DNA from: a virus
Strand: one strand, 5' to 3'
Length of the DNA: 64,000 nt
IMG/VR virus record: IMGVR_UViG_3300043467_001012
Span: 124,001 to 188,000 of that record
Shown: positions 44,693 through 54,500 of the stretch, piece after piece
Layout of the letters: each line of letters starts with the position of its first letter
How positions within the stretch are numbered: position 1 is the first letter of the stretch
The notes under the pieces: generated by a model
Told to the model about the DNA's origin: nothing
Seen by the model: the letters and a program-made list of their open reading frames with translations, nothing else
Databases searched by the model: none
Translations under genes and position numbers: made by a program

Positions 44693-45931
44693 ATGGCACT
44701 ACTCACACAATTATTAGGTAATCGCGAGCAGGCCTTCGAAGACAATCTTGAAAAAGGTAGAATTTGGGTCTATACAGACGGCAATATGTACACCTCATTC
44801 TGTAATGGCTTTTGCTGGCGTTCTCCGGGTACAGGATGTATAGTGATCGAATCCTGGGGTGCTGCTGGTTCAGGAGCACAGATGTGCTGCTGTGGTGCAG
44901 GCCTACCAGGAAATGCACCTGCGTACACAAAAAAATGTCTTTGCGTGATTGCAGGCAACTATGTCTGCGGCTACATTGGACGTTCATGCAATAACTCATC
45001 AGCACTATGCTTTAGAGGTTGTTCAGAAGCCACCTGCGTTTGCTGGTTTGGATGTTCACCAAAAGCCCTATATGAAGGTGGCTACTATCCAGGTGACAGC
45101 GACAGCTTTAAGGGCAACAATCCTTGGGGTTGGGGCTCAGGCGGCGGCGATCCATTGAGCTCAAATGAAGGCAACGTAAACTTTCAAAACGGCGGCAATT
45201 GCGGTATCACTGGCGGCAACACATTGAACGCTAGTGGCAACGGCAACTGCTGTTCGTGGACTCAATGTCGTGCAGCAGGTGCAACTAACGGCTGCATATG
45301 CGCACAAGGCGGCAAAGGCGGCATATCAATTTGCATAGATTCAATATCTGCATATACAGTCTTTAGATGTAATTATTTCTGTGGCAGCCCCCTTGGCCCA
45401 GGCAACTCGGGTTGTAATACAGGATCACATTGCGGTATGATCTGCAACATTTGTCAAACAACGGATGCATCACTAGGATTTATTGGCTGTGGCTACGGTG
45501 GCGACGTCAACTGCTGCGGTGGTTGGTCATGCGTATCATTCCAGGGCTGCTGGCCAATTTGCCCATGTCTAACACAGTATCATGTGCCTGTAGCCGCAAA
45601 TATTTTTGCAGAAGAAGGCGGACAGTTTTCGTACACAACAAATTCAGACGGACAAGGGCCGACTGAATGGTCAGGAGCTCCGACACTCAATCAAATTAAT
45701 GCCTTGACTACCATGAGTAGACAGCCTGGTCCAAATGCCTACACTACATGTTGGCCTGGTGAGCGAGGTTGTGGCTGCTATGAAATGCAGGGCTGCATGA
45801 ACTTTTTTCCATACGGTGTTCCGGGCGCAGCTCCCCATCCATGTCCAGGTGTGCGTGATCATGCCAGTCGTGGTGGTATGGGAGCTGTAAGAATTAAATA
45901 TATTCCAGCAACAGGAGGCACATCGTACTAA
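44693..45931 (+). CDS. cysteine-rich, glycine-rich adhesin candidate, copy 2 with insert
   Basis: A 412-residue protein with about 40 Cys, paralogous to its neighbours: NLEKGRIWVY, VIESWGAAGSGAQMCCCGAG, LPGNAPAYTKKCLC, CFRGCSEATCVCWFG, GCGYGGDVNCCGGWSCV, and the end RGGMGAVRIKY. About 75 extra residues follow CVCWFGC (from about residue 125, PKALYEGGYYPGDSDSFKGN onwards), rich in Gly and Asn. It has a GGGGAA ribosome site, and the following gene starts two bases after its stop. Confidence 0.7.
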   Translation: MALLTQLLGNREQAFEDNLEKGRIWVYTDGNMYTSFCNGFCWRSPGTGCIVIESWGAAGSGAQMCCCGAGLPGNAPAYTKKCLCVIAGNYVCGYIGRSCNNSSALCFRGCSEATCVCWFGCSPKALYEGGYYPGDSDSFKGNNPWGWGSGGGDPLSSNEGNVNFQNGGNCGITGGNTLNASGNGNCCSWTQCRAAGATNGCICAQGGKGGISICIDSISAYTVFRCNYFCGSPLGPGNSGCNTGSHCGMICNICQTTDASLGFIGCGYGGDVNCCGGWSCVSFQGCWPICPCLTQYHVPVAANIFAEEGGQFSYTTNSDGQGPTEWSGAPTLNQINALTTMSRQPGPNAYTTCWPGERGCGCYEMQGCMNFFPYGVPGAAPHPCPGVRDHASRGGMGAVRIKYIPATGGTSY

Positions 45932-45932
45932 C

Positions 45933-46925
45933 ATGGCAAACTTAAAAACACTTGTAGAAGCCAAACTTGATCAAATAGAGTTTGACGAAACAAATCTAGA
46001 CAAGGGCAGAGTCTGGGCCTATAGCCCAGGTTCAGAATACACAAACTTTGTCAACGGATTTTGTTGGATTGCCTGTACCACAGGCAAGGTCATTTTGGAT
46101 GTGTGGGGCGCTGGCGGCAGTGGTGCTAGAATGTGCTGCTGCGGACACGGTGTGCCAGGAAATCCAGGTGCATGGTCACGCAAATGTATTTGCGTAATAG
46201 CTGGCTGTTATATCTGTGGTCACGTGGGCAAAAGCTGCAACAATGCTGATGCACTGTGTTTCCGTGGGTGTTCCGAAGCATCATGTGTGTGCTGGTATGG
46301 CAGGAATCCTTCAACTGGCGCTGCCATAAACGGCTGCATGTGTTCACAAGGTGGACGTGGGGGTACAACCTATTGCAATCCATCGGGCGTAATTTTCTGC
46401 TGTTTCATCAGCGGCAACTTCTGTAACACCAACTATTCCAACGGTACCTGCGGCATTATTTGCAATTACGGTTCGGGTACAGGATCATGCTGCGCAGAGT
46501 CCTACGGCGGCGATATAAATAAACGCGGTGGATTTAGCTGTGTGACATTCTGGACCTGTTATTCAAACTGCCCATGTTCAACACACTATCACACAGCCAT
46601 TCCTCCAGGCATGTTTGCCTGTGATGGCGGCGTAGTCAGTACAGGTATGGATGACAACAACGGATTTTCCAACTGGTCAGGAATGGGATTCCATCAGTTC
46701 AGCCAAGGTATCAATGCCATGAGCCGCTCACCAAATCGAGGAATCCCATTTACTGCATGTTGGACCTCCAACAGAGCCTGTGGCTGCTATGACGTACAAG
46801 GATGTATGCCATTCTTTCCAGTAGGAGTAGGTGGTTTACCAGCTAATCCCTGCGGTGATGTTCGTGACAACGGATGGCGCGGCGGCCTAGGATTGGTTAG
46901 AATTAATTTTATTGCAAAGGATTAA
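45933..46925 (+). CDS. cysteine-rich, glycine-rich adhesin candidate, copy 3
   Basis: A 330-residue protein with about 34 Cys. The shared blocks are NLDKGRVWAY, DVWGAGGSGARMCCCGHG, VPGNPGAWSRKCIC, CFRGCSEASCVCWYG, GCMCSQGGRGG, SYGGDINKRGG, ACGCYDVQGCMPFFPVGVGG and RGGLGLVRINF. Here one of the CC pairs of the G-G-D-[IV]-N-C-C block is replaced by Lys-Arg, so not every Cys is essential. A GGAGG site lies in the end of the previous gene. Function as a host-binding tail protein is inferred. Confidence 0.7.
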   Translation: MANLKTLVEAKLDQIEFDETNLDKGRVWAYSPGSEYTNFVNGFCWIACTTGKVILDVWGAGGSGARMCCCGHGVPGNPGAWSRKCICVIAGCYICGHVGKSCNNADALCFRGCSEASCVCWYGRNPSTGAAINGCMCSQGGRGGTTYCNPSGVIFCCFISGNFCNTNYSNGTCGIICNYGSGTGSCCAESYGGDINKRGGFSCVTFWTCYSNCPCSTHYHTAIPPGMFACDGGVVSTGMDDNNGFSNWSGMGFHQFSQGINAMSRSPNRGIPFTACWTSNRACGCYDVQGCMPFFPVGVGGLPANPCGDVRDNGWRGGLGLVRINFIAKD

Positions 46926-46927
46926 AA

Positions 46928-47572
46928 ATGAGAAAAGCGTTTACAACGGTTATGCCGGACGAACCATATAAAACAACCACCAAGAAAAATATCACAGTGG
47001 ATTGCGTTTACATCGGTAAAAGATATCTGCTGGTTAGATTCAACAACGATGGCACCATATTTGCCTTGGAAAAACAAGGTGAAACACTGCCGGAAGTTGA
47101 GATGTACAAACTCACAGAGCAACAACTGGCAGCAGAAAAACAATTTCAGATTGTTATAGATGCAGAAGTCAATACATGGGAAGCTGCACATCTAACACAC
47201 GATTATGAACACGGAGCAGTAGCTGACCCAACATTTACTCTAGCAGATGGCAGTACATGGACCTATCACTATGATGATTTTCATGGCGCATTGGATCAAC
47301 CCTACTATACCAACGACATGAGGTACGATCGTGCTACTAATACTTTGATTCGTCCTAGATATCGTACTCATGCGGTAACCAAAGAAACGTTTTGGGCAAA
47401 CATGAACGATCAACTCAAGGCCTTTGAACTTGCTGCCGGATCAACTAGCTATCTACCAGAAAGACTAACAGAAATTAGAGCACATAGAGATTGGTTAAAA
47501 ACTGCTATTACAAAATATGCAGGTGAAGATCACTGGAAAGTTCCGTTCCCAACTAGTACGCCTTCAATTTAA
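46928..47572 (+). CDS. conserved-looking protein closing the fibre operon
   Basis: A 214-residue protein. It has VDCVYIGKRYLLVRFNNDGT near the N terminus and, later, QPYYTNDMRYDRATNTLIRP followed by RYRTHAVTKETFWANMNDQL. The C-terminal third is helical. Placement directly after the adhesin trio (two bases gap) suggests a tail-fibre assembly chaperone or attachment protein, but no chaperone motif is recognised. A terminator-like hairpin follows. Confidence 0.6.
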   Translation: MRKAFTTVMPDEPYKTTTKKNITVDCVYIGKRYLLVRFNNDGTIFALEKQGETLPEVEMYKLTEQQLAAEKQFQIVIDAEVNTWEAAHLTHDYEHGAVADPTFTLADGSTWTYHYDDFHGALDQPYYTNDMRYDRATNTLIRPRYRTHAVTKETFWANMNDQLKAFELAAGSTSYLPERLTEIRAHRDWLKTAITKYAGEDHWKVPFPTSTPSI

Positions 47573-47591
47573 ATAAATTAAAAGCCAAGAA

Positions 47592-47648
47592 AGGCCTTGC
47601 ACTTGTATCCGAGAGGATATATAATCTAAGTGCAAGGCTTATTTTTTT
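47592..47648 (+). terminator. terminator with compound hairpin
   Basis: Stem GCCTTGCACTT (47594-47604) pairs perfectly with AAGTGCAAGGC (47628-47638). Inside it a second hairpin TATCC-GAGA-GGATA (47606-47619) forms. Seven T follow (47642-47648). The ribosome site of the next gene begins directly after the T-run. Confidence 0.75.
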
Positions 47649-47657
47649 GGAGTTTAA

Positions 47658-48599
47658 ATGTCTAGATCGAAAGCATTTTTTATAAATGGCGGCGCTGGTA
47701 GAATGATTAGTTCTGTTCCAGCTTTTGAAAAATACCTAGAGGAATCAGATGATAAAGATTTTATCATTGTTTGCGAAGGTGGAACAGATGTCTTTAAAGG
47801 ACATCCTAAACTAGATGATCGTGCCTACGACATCTGGCACAAGGGTCTTTTCAAAGACTACTTGAAAAATCGTGAAATTGTCACAACAGAACCCTATAGA
47901 GTCTGGGAATACTACAACCAACAATGTTCAATTGCACAGGCCTTTGACATACAGGTCAACAACAAAGGACTACGAGAACTGCCAAAACCTACACTTAGGT
48001 TGTCCAAAGATGAACTACTGAATGGTAGATCAGTGGTCAGCGAAGTAAAGAAAAAACTTAAAAAAGAAAAACTAGTGGTATTTCAACCCTATGGCCGAGG
48101 TGTTGAATACATTGACGAAACCTTGCTTGACCGCACAGCACGAAGTTTTGAATTAAAAGACGTAAAAGCCATAGTGAAAAAGCTGCAACAAAATGACTAT
48201 GCAGTGATAATGATGAGCGAGTTCAAAACAGATCTATCAGATGCTAAACTCAAAGAAGAAGTGGCCATGCCTGAAAATGTCAACATGCGAGTTTGGGCAG
48301 CAATAATCAAATATGCCGATCATTTCTTGGGTTGCGATAGTTTGGGACAACACCTTGCATATTCAATGGAAACTCCATCAACAATTATCACAGGAGCCAC
48401 ATATCCTATAAATGTGTCTTATCCGGATTGCGAGTATTTTGAAATACTAGACATGGGCGAAATACATAGAGAATACGATCCTATCAGAATTTTACCTGAT
48501 GAGCGAGTGAACAGAATAAATGAAAATATCATGTCAATGACAGACGACATAACTACACTAGTAGTAAATCACGTATTAGGAAAAAAAGATGACAGTTAA
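47658..48599 (+). CDS. glycosyltransferase family 9-like protein
   Basis: A 313-residue protein with a GT-B-like layout. It opens KAFFINGGAGRMISSVPAFE, a Gly-rich N-terminal loop, with a second Rossmann half starting KLVVFQPYGRGVEYI and later WAAIIKYADHFLGCDSLGQH followed by LAYSMETPSTIITGATYP. The pattern D-x-x-[IV]-G-x-D-[ST]-x-x-x-H-x-A near residues 225-240 is characteristic of heptosyltransferase-type GT9 enzymes that use nucleotide sugars. It overlaps the carbamoyltransferase by 11 bases, so the two act together. The substrate is unknown. Confidence 0.65.
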   Translation: MSRSKAFFINGGAGRMISSVPAFEKYLEESDDKDFIIVCEGGTDVFKGHPKLDDRAYDIWHKGLFKDYLKNREIVTTEPYRVWEYYNQQCSIAQAFDIQVNNKGLRELPKPTLRLSKDELLNGRSVVSEVKKKLKKEKLVVFQPYGRGVEYIDETLLDRTARSFELKDVKAIVKKLQQNDYAVIMMSEFKTDLSDAKLKEEVAMPENVNMRVWAAIIKYADHFLGCDSLGQHLAYSMETPSTIITGATYPINVSYPDCEYFEILDMGEIHREYDPIRILPDERVNRINENIMSMTDDITTLVVNHVLGKKDDS

Positions 48600-50418
48600 A
48601 ACCATATCAGCAAAAAAATCAAATAAACCCGTGTGGGTCGCAGCCATTGCTCGCGGACATAATGCAGGCATCTGTCTACTAAAAGACGGAGAGATTGTAT
48701 TTTCTATCGAAGAAGAAAGATTGAGTCGTCAAAAGTATGACGGCGGTCCGCTTGCGTCAATGGTTAAGATTTTAGAATACACAGATAAGCTAGACTTTTT
48801 GGTTGTAGCACATACACAGAGTCTTGCAGATTCTTCGGGAAAAATTGATTATACCGGCGACGATATGTACACTGGCCTAGCTCGAAAGTTAGGACTAATT
48901 GATAGAAAAGTAGCTAACCTACACAAACATCCTCAGGTGATTGATCTCAGTTTCATGCATCACAAGCTGCATGCTGCCTGCGCATTTTATCGTTCAGGTT
49001 GGGAAGATGCAGTTTCTTTGATTGTTGATGGTGCAGGCACATTCTATCAAATGAGTTACAACGACCAACCACTGTGGGTATGGGAAGTTGAGTCTATTGT
49101 TGATTGTGCATATCCTGCAGATTTCAAAACTCTTTACAAAAATTACGGTGCAAGAGATCCTATTGTTGGAACATTTCAAGCTGAATTTCCTTCTGCAAAT
49201 TTAGGCGAGGATGGCGAAACACACGAAGCATGGGTTAGTGATCGTGCAGGCATTGTCAAGGCCTACGAGGGAGTAACTGAATATTGTGGATTCTCAGCTA
49301 TTGAAGCTGGAAAGACTATGGGATTATTTCCATACGGAAAAGCCAACAATAAAATTCCTCCGTTGTTTGATACAACATCTAAAATTCCGTTAACAAATAG
49401 AAACTTATTGGTGCCAAAATATCCAATGAGTAGCATGGTTAATTCACAACTATTTGATTATATTGACGAATTTCCTGAAGATCCTAAAGGTGATGTTACC
49501 TACATGGACAATCGTAGAGATATGGCCTATGCTGTTCAGACACAGACGCAAGAACAGGTGGTAAGACTAATCAAATTAGCCGCAGAAAAAAGTGGAAAGA
49601 ATCGTGTTGTTATTTCCGGAGGCTATGGATTAAACTGTGTTGCTAACTATCATTATCTAGAAGAATTAAAAGATAGCGGCATTGAAATTTATGTTGAACC
49701 TATCAGCAATGATGCAGGTACAGCAATGGGCGCAGGTCTGCTGTTCTATCATGGCATGTATGACGATACTACCATACGTAAATACGATACTTTGTATTAT
49801 GGCCCTGTACACACTTATACCAGTGAAGAAATTGCTGCAAAGGCAGAAGCTGCTAATGCAGAAGTTACAGATGCTACAGCTAAAGACATTGTCAAGCTGT
49901 TACGTGAAAAAAACATTGTGACTATCTTCCAAGGACGTTCAGAAAACGGACCACGTGCCCTAGGCAATCGTTCAGTGCTGTTTGATCCAACATTTGAAGA
50001 CGGCAAAGACTATGTGAATGCAGTCAAGCATCGTGAATACTTCCGCCCATTTGCGGGAAGTATTCTAGAAGAAGATGTACACGAGTGGTTTGATTTACGT
50101 GGAATGAAAAACAGTCCATTCATGATGTACGCTGTAAACTGCCAGCCAGGAGTTGAAGAAAAGATTCCAAGCATTATTCACGAAGATCATACCTGCCGTA
50201 TTCAAACAGTTAATCCTGAGCAGAACAAGCACTACTATGATTTGATCAAAGCATTCAAAGATGAAACAGGCGTTCCTATCCTGTTTAATACCAGCTTTAA
50301 TCTAGGTGGCGAACCCCTAGTAGAAACACTAGATGATGCTATTTGGACATTACAAAAGTCAGAAATTGAATACCTGTACTTGCCCGAGTACAGTAAACTA
50401 ATTAAAATTGCCAACTAA
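48589..50418 (+). CDS. carbamoyltransferase, NodU/CmcH/TobZ family
   Basis: A 609-residue protein of normal family length. The N-terminal Kae1-like domain has ARGHNAGICLLKDG (21-34), EEERLSRQKYD and MHHKLHAACAF (123-133) with metal-binding His residues, and VDGAGTF (146-152). Later are SGGYGLNCVANYH and NDAGTAMGAG. The C-terminal YrdC-like domain contains GRSENGPRALGNRSVLFDPT and LFNTSFNLGGEPLVET. Such enzymes transfer a carbamoyl group from carbamoyl phosphate via ATP to a sugar or natural product hydroxyl. Together with the GT9-like partner it may decorate a phage or host glycan. Related genes are known in marine T4-like phages. Confidence 0.88.
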   Translation: MTVKTISAKKSNKPVWVAAIARGHNAGICLLKDGEIVFSIEEERLSRQKYDGGPLASMVKILEYTDKLDFLVVAHTQSLADSSGKIDYTGDDMYTGLARKLGLIDRKVANLHKHPQVIDLSFMHHKLHAACAFYRSGWEDAVSLIVDGAGTFYQMSYNDQPLWVWEVESIVDCAYPADFKTLYKNYGARDPIVGTFQAEFPSANLGEDGETHEAWVSDRAGIVKAYEGVTEYCGFSAIEAGKTMGLFPYGKANNKIPPLFDTTSKIPLTNRNLLVPKYPMSSMVNSQLFDYIDEFPEDPKGDVTYMDNRRDMAYAVQTQTQEQVVRLIKLAAEKSGKNRVVISGGYGLNCVANYHYLEELKDSGIEIYVEPISNDAGTAMGAGLLFYHGMYDDTTIRKYDTLYYGPVHTYTSEEIAAKAEAANAEVTDATAKDIVKLLREKNIVTIFQGRSENGPRALGNRSVLFDPTFEDGKDYVNAVKHREYFRPFAGSILEEDVHEWFDLRGMKNSPFMMYAVNCQPGVEEKIPSIIHEDHTCRIQTVNPEQNKHYYDLIKAFKDETGVPILFNTSFNLGGEPLVETLDDAIWTLQKSEIEYLYLPEYSKLIKIAN

Positions 50419-50440
50419 AAAAGCCCGCAAGGGCTTTTTT
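50417..50440 (+). terminator. intrinsic terminator after the carbamoyltransferase
   Basis: AAAAAAGCCC, loop GCAA, GGGCTTTTTT: a 10-bp stem with a GNRA loop and a T-run, beginning inside the stop codon of the gene. The core GCCC-GCAA-GGGC also occurs at 8769-8780. Confidence 0.92.
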
Positions 50441-50447
50441 GTTTTAT

Positions 50448-50455
50448 GATAAATA
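50448..50455 (+). promoter_or_regulatory. late promoter GATAAATA, near-leaderless
   Basis: GATAAATA ends eight bases before the ATG at 50463, right after a terminator. With T4 spacing transcription starts at about 50461, leaving a two-base leader. There is no ribosome site. Confidence 0.5.
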
Positions 50456-50462
50456 CACTACT

Positions 50463-50900
50463 ATGATCAACTTCACAAAATATTTCTTTCAAGGAGTTAA
50501 AAACACTCTTAGAATTCAGAACGGAGTGCAATTTGCCTACAAGGGTCCTTGGCAAACAGTAACACCCAACACCATTATAGACGAATGGTATGTTGGTGAT
50601 TTTATGGCTGCAGAATACACAGTGGTAGTTGACGTGGGCAACACAAGAAAAGAAATAATCAAATGTCTAGTGGTAGCAGGCCCTGAAAATGCCAATCTTA
50701 CCATTTATGGTCGTACCAATCTCAGCGAAAATCTAATAGATATCACAGCCACTGTTAATGCATCAAAAATGCAACTGGTGGCAAATCCGGCATCCAGCCC
50801 GGACGGATCAACCTATGATAACAGCACGTTGTTATTGGGTAGCAAGATGATATTCAGTGCCACTTACTATCACACAATCAACGATCTTGCGATTACTTAA
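50463..50900 (+). CDS. virion protein, function unknown
   Basis: A 145-residue beta-rich protein starting MINFTKYFFQGVKNTLRIQN. The ATG at 50463 is chosen because an in-frame TTG at 50439 lies in the terminator. It contains PWQTVTPNTIIDEWYVGDFM, AAEYTVVVDVGNTRKEIIKC, LVVAGPENANLTIYGRTNLS. It is a likely structural protein at the start of another fibre operon. No ribosome site; predicted near-leaderless. Confidence 0.65.
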   Translation: MINFTKYFFQGVKNTLRIQNGVQFAYKGPWQTVTPNTIIDEWYVGDFMAAEYTVVVDVGNTRKEIIKCLVVAGPENANLTIYGRTNLSENLIDITATVNASKMQLVANPASSPDGSTYDNSTLLLGSKMIFSATYYHTINDLAIT

Positions 50901-50912
50901 AGGTTAACTCCG

Positions 50913-50920
50913 TATAAATA
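50913..50920 (+). promoter_or_regulatory. late promoter TATAAATA
   Basis: A perfect T4 late octamer. The predicted start near 50926 gives a 45-base leader with CGGAG before the ATG at 50971. Confidence 0.7.
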
Positions 50921-50970
50921 CACTAGCAATCTTTGTGGAAGTTGATGGTGGTGGAATAGCGGAGAACTAA

Positions 50971-51534
50971 ATGTCAGTAAATTACATACCTTTAGAATCA
51001 AAAAGCGGCTTTCGCAGCCCGGGCTTCTCAGTGGATGAATTGGGAAATTTAACGGTCACTGGTGCTGTATCTGTTGCAGGTTCTATCGATACCACTGGCA
51101 GTTTCAAAATCAACGGTATTCCTATTATAGATGCCAGCGATTCGATCATCGGCCTTGACCCAATCATAGAAAGAGCCATCGGACTAAGACAGTTGGGCAC
51201 TTTAGATTTTCTAAACATTGCCGGCGATCTTATTATCAGTGAAGGATCCACACCTTATTTCAATGTGGTCAACGGACATGTCGAAATGACCAGTGTGTCT
51301 TCAGTTGGCGCTATTAATAACATGGATATTGGGTTAATTGAACCCGGTGACGGAAATTTTAAATCATTAAATGTTGGACCTGGCGATAGTACAGGTGAGC
51401 TCACAGTACAGGGAAATATCTATACCACCGGAGTTATAGATATTGCAACAGCCCCTACAGAAACTACACACGCCACTAGAAAAGATTATGTTGATGCAAG
51501 AGTAGCTGCATTTTCAATTGCTTTTGGTGCTTAA
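50971..51534 (+). CDS. short fibre-repeat protein
   Basis: A 187-residue protein made of fibre repeats (DELGNLTVTGAVSVAGSIDT, TGSFKINGIPIID, GELTVQGNIYTTGVIDIATA) ending with the hinge THATRKDYVDARVAAFSIAF. The A-T-[RK]-x-Y-V-D-x-x-[VI] hinge is common in tail fibres. It probably links the giant protein encoded 10 bases downstream to the tail. Confidence 0.7.
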   Translation: MSVNYIPLESKSGFRSPGFSVDELGNLTVTGAVSVAGSIDTTGSFKINGIPIIDASDSIIGLDPIIERAIGLRQLGTLDFLNIAGDLIISEGSTPYFNVVNGHVEMTSVSSVGAINNMDIGLIEPGDGNFKSLNVGPGDSTGELTVQGNIYTTGVIDIATAPTETTHATRKDYVDARVAAFSIAFGA

Positions 51535-51544
51535 GGAAAAATAA

Positions 51545-54500
51545 ATGGCAAAGAAACAGATTAAACAATACGTATTTGAACCAGGAATAAGCAAAGATGC
51601 CAGCCTGTATCCTAAGGCAGTGGCTCTGCTGTTGGCCAACAAGGCCTTCCTTCAAGCTCAAGTTGTTGCATTTATCAATTATAATATCACAAATAATATT
51701 GCTCCGTATGTTGGATATACATTTGCTTCTGCAAAATGTACTAGAGACGTTGGTTTCTTTATTGATGCTGTTGCACATGATTTAAGATACGGCGGTAATG
51801 TCAATTCAAGACAGATAGCAGAATATTTCTGGATCGACGGCGAGCCAATGATTCGCGGAGATGTCACTCCAGAAACCACGGGACAGGCCTATCTAGCCAG
51901 CGTTATCAACGACTATATCTTTACCAATACCACAGTGTCTCCTAGTTACAGCAACGCCAGTGTGCAGACCAAATACATAGGTCAGAATGCAGAAGCAGGT
52001 GCTAGCTCAAGAAACACCAGCCTATGGAATATCTTTACCACAGTGATCACCAATGGTGTTGATTCTGTACCTGCCAAAGTCACAGGTGTTAGCAGTATAA
52101 AATTATTGGGCAATTACACATCCAGCGAACTGTTGTTGATTACCAACACAGCAAACAATGAGATTCTTTATAATTTTGCTGACTCTGCGTTTCCTGTCAC
52201 ACTGGTGCAAAAACAAGGTAGAAGCAGCGGCGACGGAAAACTACTTAGCGATCTAGATTTTCCCTCATGGTGGCAGACCAGTGATGCCATCACCACTCTG
52301 TATCTGGCCAAAGACACTTCTACTGCGTCTGCCACAGATGACATTCAGATTTTTGTTGAAAATGAATCACAAACAATTAGACCTTGGGACTTTGGTACAG
52401 ATGCTATTGAGCGTATGCGTGTGGCTGCTCCACAGGCCATGTTGGATGCTGACTTTGAATATGGATTGCAACCAACCAAATGGCAAGCAATTGGCCTAAT
52501 GAGAGGTTATCCATCTCTTTTTGAAATTCCAGGCACAGATTTAACAGTGTCTGCGATGACAACCGATGCATCTGTGAACACAGGAAATTTTGGAAGTTCA
52601 TTAATCACGGTTACCACTTCGGGTTCACATGGATTTAGTATTCAACAACCAATTACAGTAAAAGGATTAAATGCTGCTGTGAGTGGTTTTGCAAGAGCAG
52701 AAGGCAGTTTCTTGATCTACAGCGTTCCAAACTCAGTGACATTTACCTATTATGCATCAGCTCGAGTAGGATCATCAGATGGTCAGAGTTTGTTCACTTC
52801 GTTTGTTCAAATACGGCAAGCAGGATTTTACACAGGAGCCTCAATAGGCCAGCCCACTTTCAGTGTGTTCAGTAATGGCTCTAACAACAGTATTACCAGC
52901 GTGTTTTCAACTCCTTCCGGATCATTCAACATTGCATTTAATGGAACATCACCTACACCAGGATCTCCTATATCCGGCAGTCCAAATATTGCGGCAGCAA
53001 CATCTGTATCTGGTGTTGTTGGAGCATCTACAGTAACAGCCAATGCGAAATTTACCACCTTGATCACTGATACAGAACTATCACTGGTGGATTTAACTGG
53101 AGTTCAACAGGCCATGGCCATTGACAACGGTTCAGGTAGCGCAATTTTTATTAACTCACTTTCTGGCAACTTGTTAAACTTGTCAGGGGCTTGCGGACAG
53201 GTCTACATAGGTGCCAATGCAACCAATACAGCAGTGAGTGGTACCAATATCAACGGTATTGGAACAAACGCACACTTTGATGTCAGCAGAAGTGGTACCA
53301 GCTACACAGTGACTGATGCTCTTGACAGCTCATCAAACGGAGAAAATTACGCAGTAGGAGATTCTATAATAATTCTAGGATCAGTGCTAGGTGGCACAGA
53401 TGGGGTCAATGACGTCATCATCTCAGTTACTGCGGTTGACAGTGGTGGTGCCATAACTAATTTTAGTTTTGCAGGCACAGCTATATCAGGCGGTGCCACT
53501 TATAATAATCAAAATTCTTCTTCAACAACCAGTATAGCTGGTGGAGGAGCTCAATTATCAGTTGCACGAACAGGTGGCACTGGCGCTTATGCCATAGCTT
53601 TATCTGCCGGTGGAGCAGATTACCTAGCTGGCGACACAGTTACTTGGGCAGGTACACTGTTTGGAGGCACAAGTCCAGCCAATGACATTGTTATCCAAGT
53701 TGACGGTGTTACTGCAGGAGCCATAGTAGATTTCCAGATAGTGGGAACTCCTGTAGGAGCTTCTGGTGATGCATCTTATCCAGGTGAGACAGCTGCCAAT
53801 ATACCAGTATCTGGTAGCGGCGCAACATTTACAATTATACGCACTGATGGTGTATATTCTATAGTGAGTCCTATAGTTGTGCCCACAGGACTAGGATATG
53901 CTATCGGAAACAGAATACTGATTAGTGGAGCCAACCTTGACGGTGCAGCAGGTGTCAATGACTGTACTGTACAGGTAACCAACGTTAACGGCACAGGAGA
54001 AATACTCAGTGCTACAACTACAGGAACTCCTTTTGCGGGTTCTCCTATTACCATTTACCCAACACTGAGTATCAGTGAAGCTACCACGGGTATCATTGGA
54101 TCTGGAACAGTGTTGAATGTGGGCGCCATTGCCACAGTGCAGGTTGACTTTGCCACAAATCATGGTCTAGTACCAGGCACAACTATTTTGACCAGCATTT
54201 CATCACTGCCTGCTCCTGATTTTACGGCCACAGCAAGAACGCTGCCATCGTCAGGATCTTGGAGCGGAGTTGCATTTGCTGGCAGTACATTTGTGGCCGT
54301 GTTACCAGCCACTCAAACATCAGCAAGATCTATAGATGGCAGCAGTTGGGCCAGCGGAGGCAATCTGCCGTCGTCAGCCACGTGGACTTCAGTGGCTGCA
54401 GGTGTAGTTGCATCCACTACCTATTTTGTTGCTGTGGCCAGCGGCGGCACTGCCGCAGCATATTCCACTAATGCAGGAGTTTCTTGGTCAGCGGCCACCT

